A DNA stretch of 27,356 bases from a virus. A program made the position numbers and the translations under genes. The notes below the pieces were generated by a model. The model saw nothing but the letters and a program-made list of their open reading frames with translations, was not told the DNA's origin and did not search any database. Shown one piece after another: positions 8,076-15,076 of this stretch; within the stretch, counting starts at the first letter, position 1; each line of letters begins with the position of its first letter. The stretch covers positions 1 through 27,356 of the IMG/VR virus record IMGVR_UViG_3300042509_000677, one strand, 5' to 3'.

Positions 8076-8406
8076 TTGACACTCCTTGTAGAGTCATAAT
8101 GCTAATACCAATTGGAACTATTGTCCATTTAATCTTGTCAGCCCAGAAGGCCGCGCTCATCTTGCCTTTAGCGATGTTCTTTGCGTGCCGAGCCTTAAAA
8201 GATGCGCGCTTCTTTTTCATAGCTTCAGACTCACCCTTCTTGGGCTTGCCAGCAGTCTTCGCGCCCTGCTCACCAAATCGGATCGTCTTAATCGTATCAC
8301 CTTCTTTGGCGACAACGATATGCGACTTCTTCGGATGGTCAGGCGTGCGCTTGGGCTTATTGAAAGCCGAAACACCAGCACGGGCGAGGCGGCTATCTTT
8401 TTTCAA
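8005..8406 (-). CDS. Lys-rich phage protein with C-terminus altered by HNH insertion
   Basis: Residues 1-94 form a compact, very basic protein (MKKDSRLARAGVSAFNKPKR, KSHIVVAKEGDTIKTIRFGEQGAKTAG, SFKARHAKNIAKGKMSAAFWADKIKW). This pattern is widespread among phages and, as I recall it, family members end at or just after the ADKVKW-like motif. Here the frame continues for 39 further residues (95-133) that have a different, low-complexity character and overlap the start of the HNH gene by 71 bases. The natural end was probably at W94 (about 8125). The function of the family is unknown; the charge and its place among virion genes suggest a nucleic-acid-binding particle component. Confidence 0.75.
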   Translation of the reverse strand: MKKDSRLARAGVSAFNKPKRTPDHPKKSHIVVAKEGDTIKTIRFGEQGAKTAGKPKKGESEAMKKKRASFKARHAKNIAKGKMSAAFWADKIKWTIVPIGISIMTLQGVSNAKFQSENISHLSALPQSERGPW

Positions 8407-8733
8407 TTAGCCGACTTTCCAGACAGCGCCATCGCTATAAACGGGAACCTTGTTTGCACCGCCACCAGCAACGGTTGCGCCGAAAGTCGCTGTGCTGCCA
8501 TCAGTGATGAATGCACGACCACCAGTCAGGCCGACAGCGTTAGGAAGCTGCGCAAAGGTCGAAGGCGTGGTCTGAACCGAAGTGCAAACAACGCCATCCA
8601 TGTTGGCTTGGATATATTCAATCAGCGTGGTGATTGATGCGCGGCGGCTATCACCCTGATCGGGAACCCACAGAACGACATTGTTACCGCCTGAGACCTG
8701 CGTGATCAGCGGAAGCTGGTTAATAGTCGGCAT
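8407..8733 (-). CDS. Small fibre-like virion protein
   Basis: A 108-residue protein with the N-terminal pattern MPTINQLPLITQVSGGNNVVLW, followed by a short helix, and a C-terminal segment (GGRAFITDGSTATFGATVAGGGANKVPVYSDGAVWKVG) that resembles the ends of many phage fibre or tail proteins. It has a good ribosome site (GGAG, 7 bases before the ATG) and lies between the gp4-like adaptor (3-base gap) and the Lys-rich gene. It is probably a beta-rich fibre or head-tail joining component. No enzyme motif is present. Confidence 0.7.
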   Translation of the reverse strand: MPTINQLPLITQVSGGNNVVLWVPDQGDSRRASITTLIEYIQANMDGVVCTSVQTTPSTFAQLPNAVGLTGGRAFITDGSTATFGATVAGGGANKVPVYSDGAVWKVG

Positions 8734-8736
8734 TGA

Positions 8737-9216
8737 TTAACTCCATTCAATAGGGCCATCCGGCCCAGCATCCACGGGATCGACAGGCGGATAGACGTAA
8801 GGATTGTCCCAGCGCCACGGCTTGTTACCCTGACCAATCGGCATGGTTTCAGGCAATTGTTTCTCAAGCGGGAATGCAGCGCGTTGCAAGAGAATGTTAT
8901 AGGCATTCTTTGCCATGACTTTTGTGTCGGGCGAAACGGTCTTGCCGTAGCCTGGGGCAATGCGGATAGCGAGGTTAGTGATAACCGCTTCCCATGCACT
9001 GTCAGGCGTGTTGGTCTCTGTGTCCAGATCGCTGTCTTGCGGACTGCTTGCAACGGCATAGCCAAGACGAACGCCTTGCGCGTTCCATTCCATCATCATG
9101 GCGTCCAAGCGTCGGAGAGCGCCCTCAAGCTGTTCAGGCGAGAGATCGAAGACGTAATCTGCTAGCCCTATTTCCTCAAAGGCCGCAGTCACGAATTGTC
9201 TTTTCGTGTATCCCAT
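8737..9216 (-). CDS. P22 gp4-like tail accessory (head completion) protein
   Basis: The 159-residue protein (MGYTKRQFVTAAFEEIGLAD) matches P22 gp4 (166 aa) along its length: LSPEQLEGALRRLDAMMMEWNAQGVRLGY, then ITNLAIRIAPGYGKTVSP, and KQLPETMPIGQGNKPW near the end. Gp4 binds the lower face of the portal ring once DNA is packaged and carries gp10. I chose the start at 9216 because a ribosome site (GGAAGG) stands 6 bases before that ATG, the previous gene stops 2 bases upstream, and family similarity begins there; a longer in-frame ORF to 9321 has no such support. P22 gp4 also has muramidase activity; I cannot tell whether this one does. Confidence 0.9.
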   Translation of the reverse strand: MGYTKRQFVTAAFEEIGLADYVFDLSPEQLEGALRRLDAMMMEWNAQGVRLGYAVASSPQDSDLDTETNTPDSAWEAVITNLAIRIAPGYGKTVSPDTKVMAKNAYNILLQRAAFPLEKQLPETMPIGQGNKPWRWDNPYVYPPVDPVDAGPDGPIEWS

Positions 9217-9218
9217 GA

Positions 9219-9668
9219 CTACCTTCCAGAATGCTGCATAAGATACATCGCGGCAGGTGACATACCCTCTGGCCGTTGTTCTTCTTGCATTTCGTTTGGA
9301 TTGAATCCGATCTGGCTCCAATATCGCGGATATAATTGCGCGAACTTTTCCGCCATTTCAGGCGTTTCAAATCGTACAATGTTCCGACGCCGCAAAGCCT
9401 CATCAAATGCGCTCTGCCCGTAATCTCGCAACTGTCCTGTTTCGTCCAGCATCAGACGCGGATATACAATGGATCCGTTTTCGGTGTTCATGTATTCCAG
9501 CTTTTGAGCCATAGGCTCTCGCGGACGCTGCATTTCTGGATTCTTGAACGGAAACAATATGTCTCTGACAAATGGCGTGGCACTGTTGTCACGCAAAATG
9601 CGCTCGACACCAAACTCACGATAGGCTTCGTCCAGTGTCCTATTGGGATTGGTGTCTACCTGCGACAT
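9219..9668 (-). CDS. Virion-module protein of unknown function
   Basis: A 149-residue protein with a polar N-terminus, a middle motif SIVYPRLMLDETGQLRDYGQSAFDEALRRRNIVRFETPEMAEKFAQLYPRYW (split here by function: a short beta segment then two helices) and a polar tail. The middle motif resembles a small module found in phage internal or morphogenesis proteins where a value/date-like beta hairpin is followed by an AE-rich helix. It lies between the HeH-domain protein and the gp4-like gene with no gap. No catalytic residues are evident. Its place near coat and gp4 suggests a minor capsid or internal protein. Confidence 0.65.
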   Translation of the reverse strand: MSQVDTNPNRTLDEAYREFGVERILRDNSATPFVRDILFPFKNPEMQRPREPMAQKLEYMNTENGSIVYPRLMLDETGQLRDYGQSAFDEALRRRNIVRFETPEMAEKFAQLYPRYWSQIGFNPNEMQEEQRPEGMSPAAMYLMQHSGR

Positions 9669-10001
9669 TCAGTCCTCCAGCTTTTCAGCGATGCGCTCGG
9701 CAAGCTTCATATCAGAAGTTCGCGCATTAAACGAGACACCAAGTTCCTTTGCCTTGGATTCCAGTTCATCGCGGGTCGGGTCAGAAACTTCGTCGATAGC
9801 GTCCTCAAACGCTTCAGCGGCTTCGATAACCTTGGCGGCCTTCTTACCGCCTAGAGCAGCTTCATATGACGGAAACCAGCCTTTAGCGGTCAATACGTCA
9901 AATGCTTCCTGATCGGCAGCGCCTCTTGTGTCATAGGTTCCGCCACGCGGCATTTTGAATGGGCCGGGAACGCGAAACATGATTGTCGGAAAGTCAGTCA
10001 T
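9669..10001 (-). CDS. Small virion-region protein with C-terminal HeH/SAP-like helical domain
   Basis: A 110-residue protein. Residues 1-50 (FRVPGPFKMPRGGTYDTRGAADQEAFDVLTAKGWFPS) are of the type found in small phage proteins with a Gly-rich beta segment and a GW motif. The C-terminal 35 residues (PTRDELESKAKELGVSFNARTSDMKLAERI, shown here in part) match the HeH/LEM-like helix-extended-helix pattern with the T-R-x-E-L-x-x-x-A-x-x-L-G motif, often DNA-binding. The start overlaps the stop of the preceding small gene (ATGA). It may link DNA to the capsid interior, but this is inference. Confidence 0.7.
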   Translation of the reverse strand: MTDFPTIMFRVPGPFKMPRGGTYDTRGAADQEAFDVLTAKGWFPSYEAALGGKKAAKVIEAAEAFEDAIDEVSDPTRDELESKAKELGVSFNARTSDMKLAERIAEKLED

Positions 10002-10168
10002 TTCTTTTTCCGCTTCGGAGCCTTGCTTGGCTTGCCTGCTTTCATAGCAGCATCGCGGGCAACATTGAGAGCAATGGCGATGGCCTGCTTTTTCGGGCGG
10101 CCAGCCTTTTCTTCCATCTTGATGTTCTTGCCGATGCTTGAACGGCTGTAACCTTTTTTAAGCGGCAT
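9998..10168 (-). CDS. 56-residue basic protein
   Basis: The ORF starts MPLKKGYSRSSIGKNIKMEE and ends KAPKRKKK. It contains AGRPKKQAIAIALNVARDAA, a pattern common in very small phage proteins that sit next to the coat gene. The ribosome site AAGGAG stands 8 bases before the ATG at 10168; a closer ATG in another frame is not coding. The stop overlaps the next ATG (ATGA). The many lysines and an amphipathic helix suggest nucleic acid binding. No function is established from the sequence. Confidence 0.75.
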   Translation of the reverse strand: MPLKKGYSRSSIGKNIKMEEKAGRPKKQAIAIALNVARDAAMKAGKPSKAPKRKKK

Positions 10169-10192
10169 CTCATTTGCTCCTTAAGGAAGGTC

Positions 10193-10219
10193 GGGGGGGA
10201 TGACTTCCAAATCCCCCCC
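10193..10219. terminator. Perfect 9-bp hairpin after the coat gene
   Basis: GGGGGGGAT (10193-10201) and ATCCCCCCC (10211-10219) form a perfect 9-bp stem around a 9-base loop, 13 bases past the coat gene stop on the minus strand. There is no T-run after it, so it is more likely a partial terminator or a 3' stabiliser that keeps coat mRNA abundant relative to downstream genes. Confidence 0.5.
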
Positions 10220-10231
10220 TCCCAATTAGAC

Positions 10232-11506
10232 TTACGTCTGGTTGAAAAGCAGAATGCCTGCCATTTCAGGGTTTGTACACACAACGCCGTAGAGCGTATC
10301 GAGCGTGTAAAGCGTCTGGAATGTCAGCGGATCGAACTTCTTGGTCATGACCAGTTCGATGCCCTGATCGGTCGAAGCGCGCAGAACGTCCACGCCAGCA
10401 CCATCAGGAACAGCGTAACGGCCCGGAAGCAGTTCGATCGAATTCTTGTGCCAGAACGGGTTGATGTTCGAAGCAGCGATGTTCTTGAAGATGATCGGAG
10501 CAGTTGCCGAAGTCGATGCAACGAACACGTTCTGATACTGCTGTTCAGCATCAGTCGGGGACGAGTTTGCACCAATGATCGGCGGGCTGATCGTCATGGT
10601 CGTGCCGCTGTCAATCGAGATAACGCGGAACGTCTTAAGCTGTCCCGTGCTACGCTTTGTGATGTGGTGGACCGCTTCGATGCCGGTGATTTCAAACGAG
10701 TCACCAGCAAGAATGCCGGTGGTCGAAGAAACAGTAACCTGCTGATAGCGGTTGTCCACGTTGAGAACGCCAGCAACGCTGGTCGTGGTTGCCTGCGGAA
10801 CGTAACGCACCTGTGCGCCGTTGGTGGCGATGGTGCGGCTTGCCGAGTTGTCAGCGCAACGGTTGGCATAGTCGAGCTTATAGGTCTCGAAGCCAGCCAC
10901 GGGGCCAACATACGAACGCTCGTAAGCGTTAGCCGACTTAGTGCCGGTGAACGAACGAGTTGCCACAGCCAAATTGCCAGCCATGCCGTTGTAATCGCGG
11001 CTCGACAGAGCGAGGTAACGATCACCAGCCATGACACCCTGTTCGTTCATGATGCTATCGCACAGAGCAATGTCATCATAATCGCCAGCGGGGGTTGCAA
11101 CAGAAACAACGAGCGTACCCTGCGCCGAAGCAACGTCCATAACCGACAGGTTAATGTCCGAAGCAAGCTTCTGCTTTGCAGCATCGCCCAGGCGACCTTC
11201 CTGCAATGCGTCACGCAGTTCCAGAGCGTCCATCTGCCAAGCCGAGCACTGGCTGAAGCCGAGGGTCGAAGGAACCGAAAGCTGCGTCATGTTCTGAATG
11301 TCGCTTGCAATCGTGGTGCCGACAGTACGGCTGAACGACTGGGCGATGTAGGGCTGCGGACGCCAGATGGTGTCACGAGCGCGTTCCATCGTCACGCCGT
11401 TGGTGTTGTATACGTTGATGTTCTTCGAGAGAATCAGCGCATCGTTGAAGCCTTCGAGGATGTTTTCAAAGGCGACAATTTCTTCTTTTGAAAAGGCGTT
11501 AGCCAT
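10232..11506 (-). CDS. P22 gp5-like major capsid protein
   Basis: The 424-residue protein is close to P22 coat (430 aa) in length and landmarks: an N-terminal helix, TIWRPQPYIAQSF (46-58), MDALELRDALQEGRLGDAAKQKLASDINLSVMDVA (92-126), and the inserted I-domain beginning near GVLNVDNRYQQVTVSSTTG (246-264) and GDSFEITG, ending near IINP-type sequence at about 350 (NINPFWHKNSIELL). The C-terminus returns to the HK97 fold (TLDTLYGVVCTNPEMAGILLF). It forms the T=7 shell on the scaffold. It lies 15 bases downstream of the scaffold gene and is followed by a strong hairpin, as expected for the most expressed gene. Confidence 0.95.
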   Translation of the reverse strand: MANAFSKEEIVAFENILEGFNDALILSKNINVYNTNGVTMERARDTIWRPQPYIAQSFSRTVGTTIASDIQNMTQLSVPSTLGFSQCSAWQMDALELRDALQEGRLGDAAKQKLASDINLSVMDVASAQGTLVVSVATPAGDYDDIALCDSIMNEQGVMAGDRYLALSSRDYNGMAGNLAVATRSFTGTKSANAYERSYVGPVAGFETYKLDYANRCADNSASRTIATNGAQVRYVPQATTTSVAGVLNVDNRYQQVTVSSTTGILAGDSFEITGIEAVHHITKRSTGQLKTFRVISIDSGTTMTISPPIIGANSSPTDAEQQYQNVFVASTSATAPIIFKNIAASNINPFWHKNSIELLPGRYAVPDGAGVDVLRASTDQGIELVMTKKFDPLTFQTLYTLDTLYGVVCTNPEMAGILLFNQT

Positions 11507-11521
11507 TGTCTTAACTCCAAA

Positions 11522-12376
11522 TTAGGTTTTCTTGCCGCGCTTGTAGGCCATGACCTTTGACAGATCTCCAGTCTTAAGAGCCTCTTCACGCAAACGATCA
11601 AGGGTGGAATCCACACTGCCTGAGATTCTACCGCCTCCAGTGGAGATGGTGCGTTCAGGTGATGCGGCTGCTTTACGGTTTGTTACTTTCAACTGAGTCT
11701 CCAGTTTCGCTACCGCAAAGGCGAACTTTACGGGGTCAGTAATAGAAGCAAGCTCTTTGGCTTTGGTTGCGTTTTTGCCAATTGCGTAAACAAGCAGAGC
11801 AGGATTGTCAGAACCCTGAAGAACGATTCCCTGTTGCGTGACGTTGAAGGTTTCGAGAGCCGTAGCTTCTGCATCTTCGTAATCGCGCACCCTTAGCGAG
11901 GCTTTCGCTTTCGCATAGGAATCAAGCTTGTCCTGCCAGGCTTTGGCTTCAGCATCTTGCTGGGCCTTAGCATTGGCTTGGGCTGCATCGTATTCGCGTT
12001 TATGCTCATACCATTCAGCAAGCTTTTGTTCGTACTCTTCTGGATCATAATCGAAGTCTTCAAGCTTTGGCTTTTCGCTTAACGTGGCTGGCTTTGGTTC
12101 AGCAACGGTGGCGTTCAGCTTGGCTTCAAGCTCACGAATCTGACGTTCTTTTTCTCTGTTTGATTTGCGCAATTCACGCACCCATTTAGGCGCTCGCGCT
12201 TCTTCTTCTTGAGGTGGCGATTCCTCACCAATGGATATGACAACCTCATCCTCTACAATATCGTCATCTGAAGTTTCGTCGATGGCATTGTTCTCATCGT
12301 CGAGTTGCTCTTGTGGAGCGGCTTCAATCTCAATTGCTTCGATGTTGTCTGCGTTATCCAATTCTGCCGTTTTCAT
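11522..12376 (-). CDS. P22 gp8-like scaffolding protein
   Basis: A 284-residue, highly charged, helical protein immediately upstream of the coat gene, as in P22 (gp8, 303 aa). Residues 1-60 are very acidic (NNAIDETSDDDIVEDEVV), 60-160 are coiled-coil-like (RELRKSNREKERQIRELEAKL, EEYEQKLAEWYEHKREY), and the end is basic and helical (LDRLREEALKTGDLSKVMAYKRGKKT), the part that binds coat in P22. I use the ATG at 12376 (MKTAELDNADN); a TTG four codons earlier is also in frame but has no better ribosome site. The protein is expected to leave the procapsid during packaging. Confidence 0.9.
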   Translation of the reverse strand: MKTAELDNADNIEAIEIEAAPQEQLDDENNAIDETSDDDIVEDEVVISIGEESPPQEEEARAPKWVRELRKSNREKERQIRELEAKLNATVAEPKPATLSEKPKLEDFDYDPEEYEQKLAEWYEHKREYDAAQANAKAQQDAEAKAWQDKLDSYAKAKASLRVRDYEDAEATALETFNVTQQGIVLQGSDNPALLVYAIGKNATKAKELASITDPVKFAFAVAKLETQLKVTNRKAAASPERTISTGGGRISGSVDSTLDRLREEALKTGDLSKVMAYKRGKKT

Positions 12377-12423
12377 ATTATACCCCAATCAACTCACCCT
12401 AATTAAGCGAAGGGTGGAACCGC

Positions 12424-12460
12424 TTGCGTTTAATATCACACGGTTTCGTTCAAAACGCAA
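12424..12460. repeat. Inverted repeat before the scaffold gene
   Basis: TTGCGTTT (12424-12431) and AAACGCAA (12453-12460) are perfect 8-base inverted repeats with a 21-base spacer, in the 89-base gap upstream of the scaffold gene. It could be a hairpin at the end of the repeat-protein message or a protein site. A weak minus-strand promoter (TTGCGT, 17 bases, GATATT) overlaps it. No T-run follows. Confidence 0.4.
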
Positions 12461-12465
12461 TGATA

Positions 12466-13686
12466 TCAAAATCCAATAGCTAACAGTAGCAGCCTGTCAT
12501 CTTCCTGCGCATCAAGCAGTAGGATTTCAATTGCTTCTTGCTCTTCGTCCAGGAACCTTTGCACCTCATCTGCTGCCGCTTGCAGATCAGCGTTAAAGGT
12601 CAAATCATTCTGATCGTTGGCAGCTTTGACGCTTAACTGGATTTGCAGTTCATTAAGCTGCTTGCGCAGTGCGTCAGCGGTTCCCTTTTCGTTCAGATAA
12701 GAATTCAGGCTTTTGGCTGTTTTCTTCGCGGCAGCTAATTTGCTGTCATTCAGAACATTGATGTTCTCTGCAACGCGATCCGCTGATAGCGCCGCCTCAA
12801 GTTGTGCGCGCTCGTTGGCAAAGCCTTTTGCCTTGCGCTTGCTCTTGGGCTTGGCTGGCTTGCTGCTTGATGAAGCTTCGCCACCGCCACCGCCGACCAA
12901 TTGCACAGGCGGATCAACGACAGTGACGGGATAGAAGATGTTCGTGTTAACGAATAGGCTTGGCGATAGCTCTTGTGGAAGGCCAGCTATCGCAACCGTT
13001 GGGCTGTAAAAAGTTTGTTCATTAGTGAACAGCGATGGCAACAGCAGATTGATTGCCGATGCAGTTGGCCCGTAGAATGTCTGGGTGTTTGTAAATAGGC
13101 TGGGTTGAACCGCTCTGGTTGTCGTTACGGCAGGCGCAAAGAATGTTTGCGTGTTGGTGAACAGCGCGGGTGAAACTGTGTTGGAGCGTGTAGCTGTTGG
13201 GCTGTAGAAGGTCTGCGTGTTTGTGAAAAGCGCAGGCGACACCGCATTGCTTGAAGTGCGGGTCGGGCTATAAAACGTCTGGGTATTGGTAAACAGGCCA
13301 GCAGATAGATTGCGGGTTGTCGTTACTGTCGCATTGTAGAAGGTTTGGGTGTTCGTAAACAGTGCAGGGGCAACGATTCTTACCTGTGCAACTGTAGGCG
13401 AGTAGAAGGTTTGCGTGTTGGTGAGTAGCGCAGGGGCAAGAGTGATTGTGCCGCGACCAACCGTCGCAGCGTAGAAAGTCTGGGTATTAGTAAACAGCGC
13501 AGGGGTAAGTGTTTGGCTGAACGGGCCAGAAGCATTAAATGTCCAATTAATCCATACAGGTGCGTTTGCACTATTTCGCGCAGCAACATTGACAACTTTA
13601 CGCGGATTTGCGCCCCTGCCCCTGCCCCTGCCCCTGCCCCTGCCAAGCCAAGCGGAGCGAAGCGGAAAGTCGCCCTGTCCAGGCAT
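12466..13686 (-). CDS. Virion protein with nine ~22-residue tandem repeats
   Basis: The 406-residue protein has three parts. Residues 16-25 are a run of RG dipeptides encoded by a hexanucleotide tract. Residues about 60-256 hold nine tandem repeats of about 22 residues with the consensus PALFTNTQTFYSPTV; the last copy is degenerate (PSLFVNTNIFYPVTV). After VGGGGGE and a Lys/Ser linker, residues about 288-400 form a charged coiled coil (FANERAQLEAALSADR, LRKQLNELQIQL, QRFLDEEQEAIEILLLDAQEDDRLLLLAIGF). I infer a surface-exposed, beta-repeat stalk or decoration held by a helical base. It sits between the portal and scaffold genes, which is empty in P22, and joins the previous gene by TAATG. Confidence 0.75.
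   Translation of the reverse strand: MPGQGDFPLRSAWLGRGRGRGRGRGANPRKVVNVAARNSANAPVWINWTFNASGPFSQTLTPALFTNTQTFYAATVGRGTITLAPALLTNTQTFYSPTVAQVRIVAPALFTNTQTFYNATVTTTRNLSAGLFTNTQTFYSPTRTSSNAVSPALFTNTQTFYSPTATRSNTVSPALFTNTQTFFAPAVTTTRAVQPSLFTNTQTFYGPTASAINLLLPSLFTNEQTFYSPTVAIAGLPQELSPSLFVNTNIFYPVTVVDPPVQLVGGGGGEASSSSKPAKPKSKRKAKGFANERAQLEAALSADRVAENINVLNDSKLAAAKKTAKSLNSYLNEKGTADALRKQLNELQIQLSVKAANDQNDLTFNADLQAAADEVQRFLDEEQEAIEILLLDAQEDDRLLLLAIGF
12919..13509 (-). repeat. Nine-copy tandem repeat inside a virion gene
   Basis: Nine copies of a unit of about 66-75 bases encode the PALFTNTQTFYSPTV motif. The copies share the FTNTQTFY core but differ in synonymous bases and in the linker, so they are old or diverged duplications, not a fresh expansion. 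The spacing is 22-23 codons, except 25 before the last copy. Confidence 0.85.
13613..13644. repeat. Hexanucleotide tract (CCCCTG)5
   Basis: Five perfect CCCCTG units (13613-13642) plus CC. Read on the minus strand they encode the Arg-Gly run near the start of the repeat protein. A change of unit number keeps the frame and changes the number of RG pairs. Confidence 0.9.
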
Positions 13687-14501
13687 TAGCCTTGAGTTTC
13701 GATGTACTGCCCAATGAAGTTAGTGGCAGTTGTTGCACTAGGAAACCATACAAGCTGCAAAACACTACCATCGTAAATGCGCGGCATCCCTGCCGTCAGT
13801 ACGTCAATAGCGTTACCGATGTTGGCAGATGTAACTTCTACCTGAGCGAGAACACGGAACAGCACTAAGTGCATCGTACCACTGGTGCGAGTAGCGGACT
13901 GCGTGAAAGATGATGCTGAAGTAAGCGATCTAATACCTGTATCGCCGGCACCTAAAGTAAACACCTCAAAAGTGCCGACAGGAGGCGAAGCAACGGCAGC
14001 GAATGTTCCCGTGCCAGTGTTGCCATCTTGGTCGTTATAAACCAACGTAACAGTAGGCGTTCCCGTGCCTCCCGTTGCTGACCATTCAATAGCAGCCATC
14101 ACGTTAGCGCCATTAGCCGTCCCGTCGCCGGATCTGGCGGGAAGTGCTGCCGATGTGATGGCTTGACCCGCCGTAGAAGTGACCGAAAGTCCGCTGTTGT
14201 TCCACATACGGTCGATCAGCCACAAAGTGCCCGGTGTACTAGCGTTGATGCCTAAACGTGCAAGGTAAGCAAATGCGCCGCCTGTTGGATTTGTGCGAGG
14301 AAGCATTCCTGTCACGGGTGCAGTAACTGCCGCGCCGTTAACGCCAGCGGCGTTTGCTGTAGCAGCGCCGGGATTTCCTGCCGCATACCACGGGGTGTAT
14401 CCGCGCAATGCTCCGACAGCGGCGGTTCCAATACCTACCTTTGTGATAGGTACTGGAGCTTGCATACCAGCGATAGCGCCGTCTAGTGTCGTAATCGCCA
14501 T
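13686..14501 (-). CDS. Beta-rich structural protein (271 aa)
   Basis: The protein is rich in Gly, Ala, Thr and Val, starting MAITTLDGAIAGMQAPVPIT. It has no charged clusters, no cysteine in the visible part and a beta-strand pattern throughout (TVTLVYNDQDGNTGTGTF, FEVFTLGAGDTGIRSL, TMHLVLFRVLAQVEV). The N-terminal pattern with LRGYTPWYAAGNPGA is seen in other phage particle proteins. The start overlaps the stop of the 51-residue gene (TAATG). Its position after the portal region suggests a head decoration or cement protein; I cannot name a family. Confidence 0.7.
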   Translation of the reverse strand: MAITTLDGAIAGMQAPVPITKVGIGTAAVGALRGYTPWYAAGNPGAATANAAGVNGAAVTAPVTGMLPRTNPTGGAFAYLARLGINASTPGTLWLIDRMWNNSGLSVTSTAGQAITSAALPARSGDGTANGANVMAAIEWSATGGTGTPTVTLVYNDQDGNTGTGTFAAVASPPVGTFEVFTLGAGDTGIRSLTSASSFTQSATRTSGTMHLVLFRVLAQVEVTSANIGNAIDVLTAGMPRIYDGSVLQLVWFPSATTATNFIGQYIETQG

Positions 14502-14656
14502 TAAATCACCTCTATCAGAACGGATTCATCAAAGTCCACGCCATCTGCATTTTGCCAAGCGCCGGTTTCGGATTGGCTGACCACTTCCCAAGGATCTGGG
14601 AAAAATTCATCAAATGGCGCAAGTGCCTTAACGATGGAGCCAATGCCAATTGCCAT
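14501..14656 (-). CDS. 51-residue protein
   Basis: Starts MAIGIGSIVKALAPFDEFFP and ends DESVLIEVI. It is acidic with an N-terminal hydrophobic stretch of about 14 residues and several Trp. The stop TAA overlaps the ATG of the next gene. No similarity is recognised. It is too short for many gene finders but fits perfectly between its neighbours without overlap on either side. Confidence 0.6.
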   Translation of the reverse strand: MAIGIGSIVKALAPFDEFFPDPWEVVSQSETGAWQNADGVDFDESVLIEVI

Positions 14657-14664
14657 ATATCACC

Positions 14665-15066
14665 TTAAAGCTGGAAAATACCAGAAACGCTCCAAGTGAC
14701 AGTGATATCCCCGCCATTCGGTGTGACAGGAAGGCCGGTAACGCCGCTGTCAATGTAAGCCACAAGGCGCGAGGTACCAGCCGTGCCGGTGTCGATATAA
14801 ATAACCAGAGCCTCGACCGAGTTACCAGTCACGCCGCTATAGGTCACGTTATCACCATCAAATAGGCCATTGGCTACCGTGGTGGCAGCGATGGTCTGTG
14901 CCGTTCCAACAACGCCGGTAAGCGAAGTCAGGAATTCGTGAGCAGCCGAATAGGTGTAAACGCCAGTATCAACCAGCGCGACCTTGACGGTCAGATCATT
15001 AATGTCCGTGTTTGCAGAACCATCAAGCAGGGCTTGCTTGTAAAGCGGGTAAATTGCGTTTGCCAT
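14665..15066 (-). CDS. Phage structural protein of the 'MANAxYxxxKxxxLDG' type
   Basis: The 133-residue protein has a well-known phage pattern: MANAIYPLYKQALLDG, DINDLTVKVALVDTGVYTY, HEFLTSL, a variable loop, EALVIYIDTGTAGTSRLVAYID, and a C-terminus GLPVTPNGGDITVTWSVSGIFQL. Many tailed phages and prophages carry this beta-rich protein among head genes. The function is not proven; a head or head-tail surface component is likely. It lies 10 bases after the portal gene start side (downstream of it in transcription comes after portal stop at 15077), inside the block absent from P22. Confidence 0.75.
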   Translation of the reverse strand: MANAIYPLYKQALLDGSANTDINDLTVKVALVDTGVYTYSAAHEFLTSLTGVVGTAQTIAATTVANGLFDGDNVTYSGVTGNSVEALVIYIDTGTAGTSRLVAYIDSGVTGLPVTPNGGDITVTWSVSGIFQL

Positions 15067-15076
15067 GAGTTATCCT

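Noticed and set aside
9217-9321. Extended N-terminus for the gp4-like protein
   Set aside because: The extra 35 residues lie inside the upstream gene, while the ATG at 9216 has a strong ribosome site and the family similarity starts there.
10042-10284. 80-codon ORF starting MCVQTLKW on the minus strand
   Set aside because: It begins inside the coat gene in another frame and crosses the hairpin; the 56-residue gene in the other frame has the better ribosome site and phage-like pattern.
10448-11491. 347-codon open frame on the plus strand opposite the coat gene
   Set aside because: It is the antisense of the well-supported coat gene, has no ribosome site and no recognised motif; it arises from the codon bias of the coat gene.
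12377-12388. TTG start and TATAAT box before the scaffold gene
   Set aside because: The TATAAT lies only a few bases before the ATG with no fitting -35, so it would start transcription inside the coding region; the TTG adds four residues without support.
12919-13509. CRISPR-like array because of regular repeats
   Set aside because: The repeats encode protein in one frame, units have no constant spacer, and bases vary at third positions.
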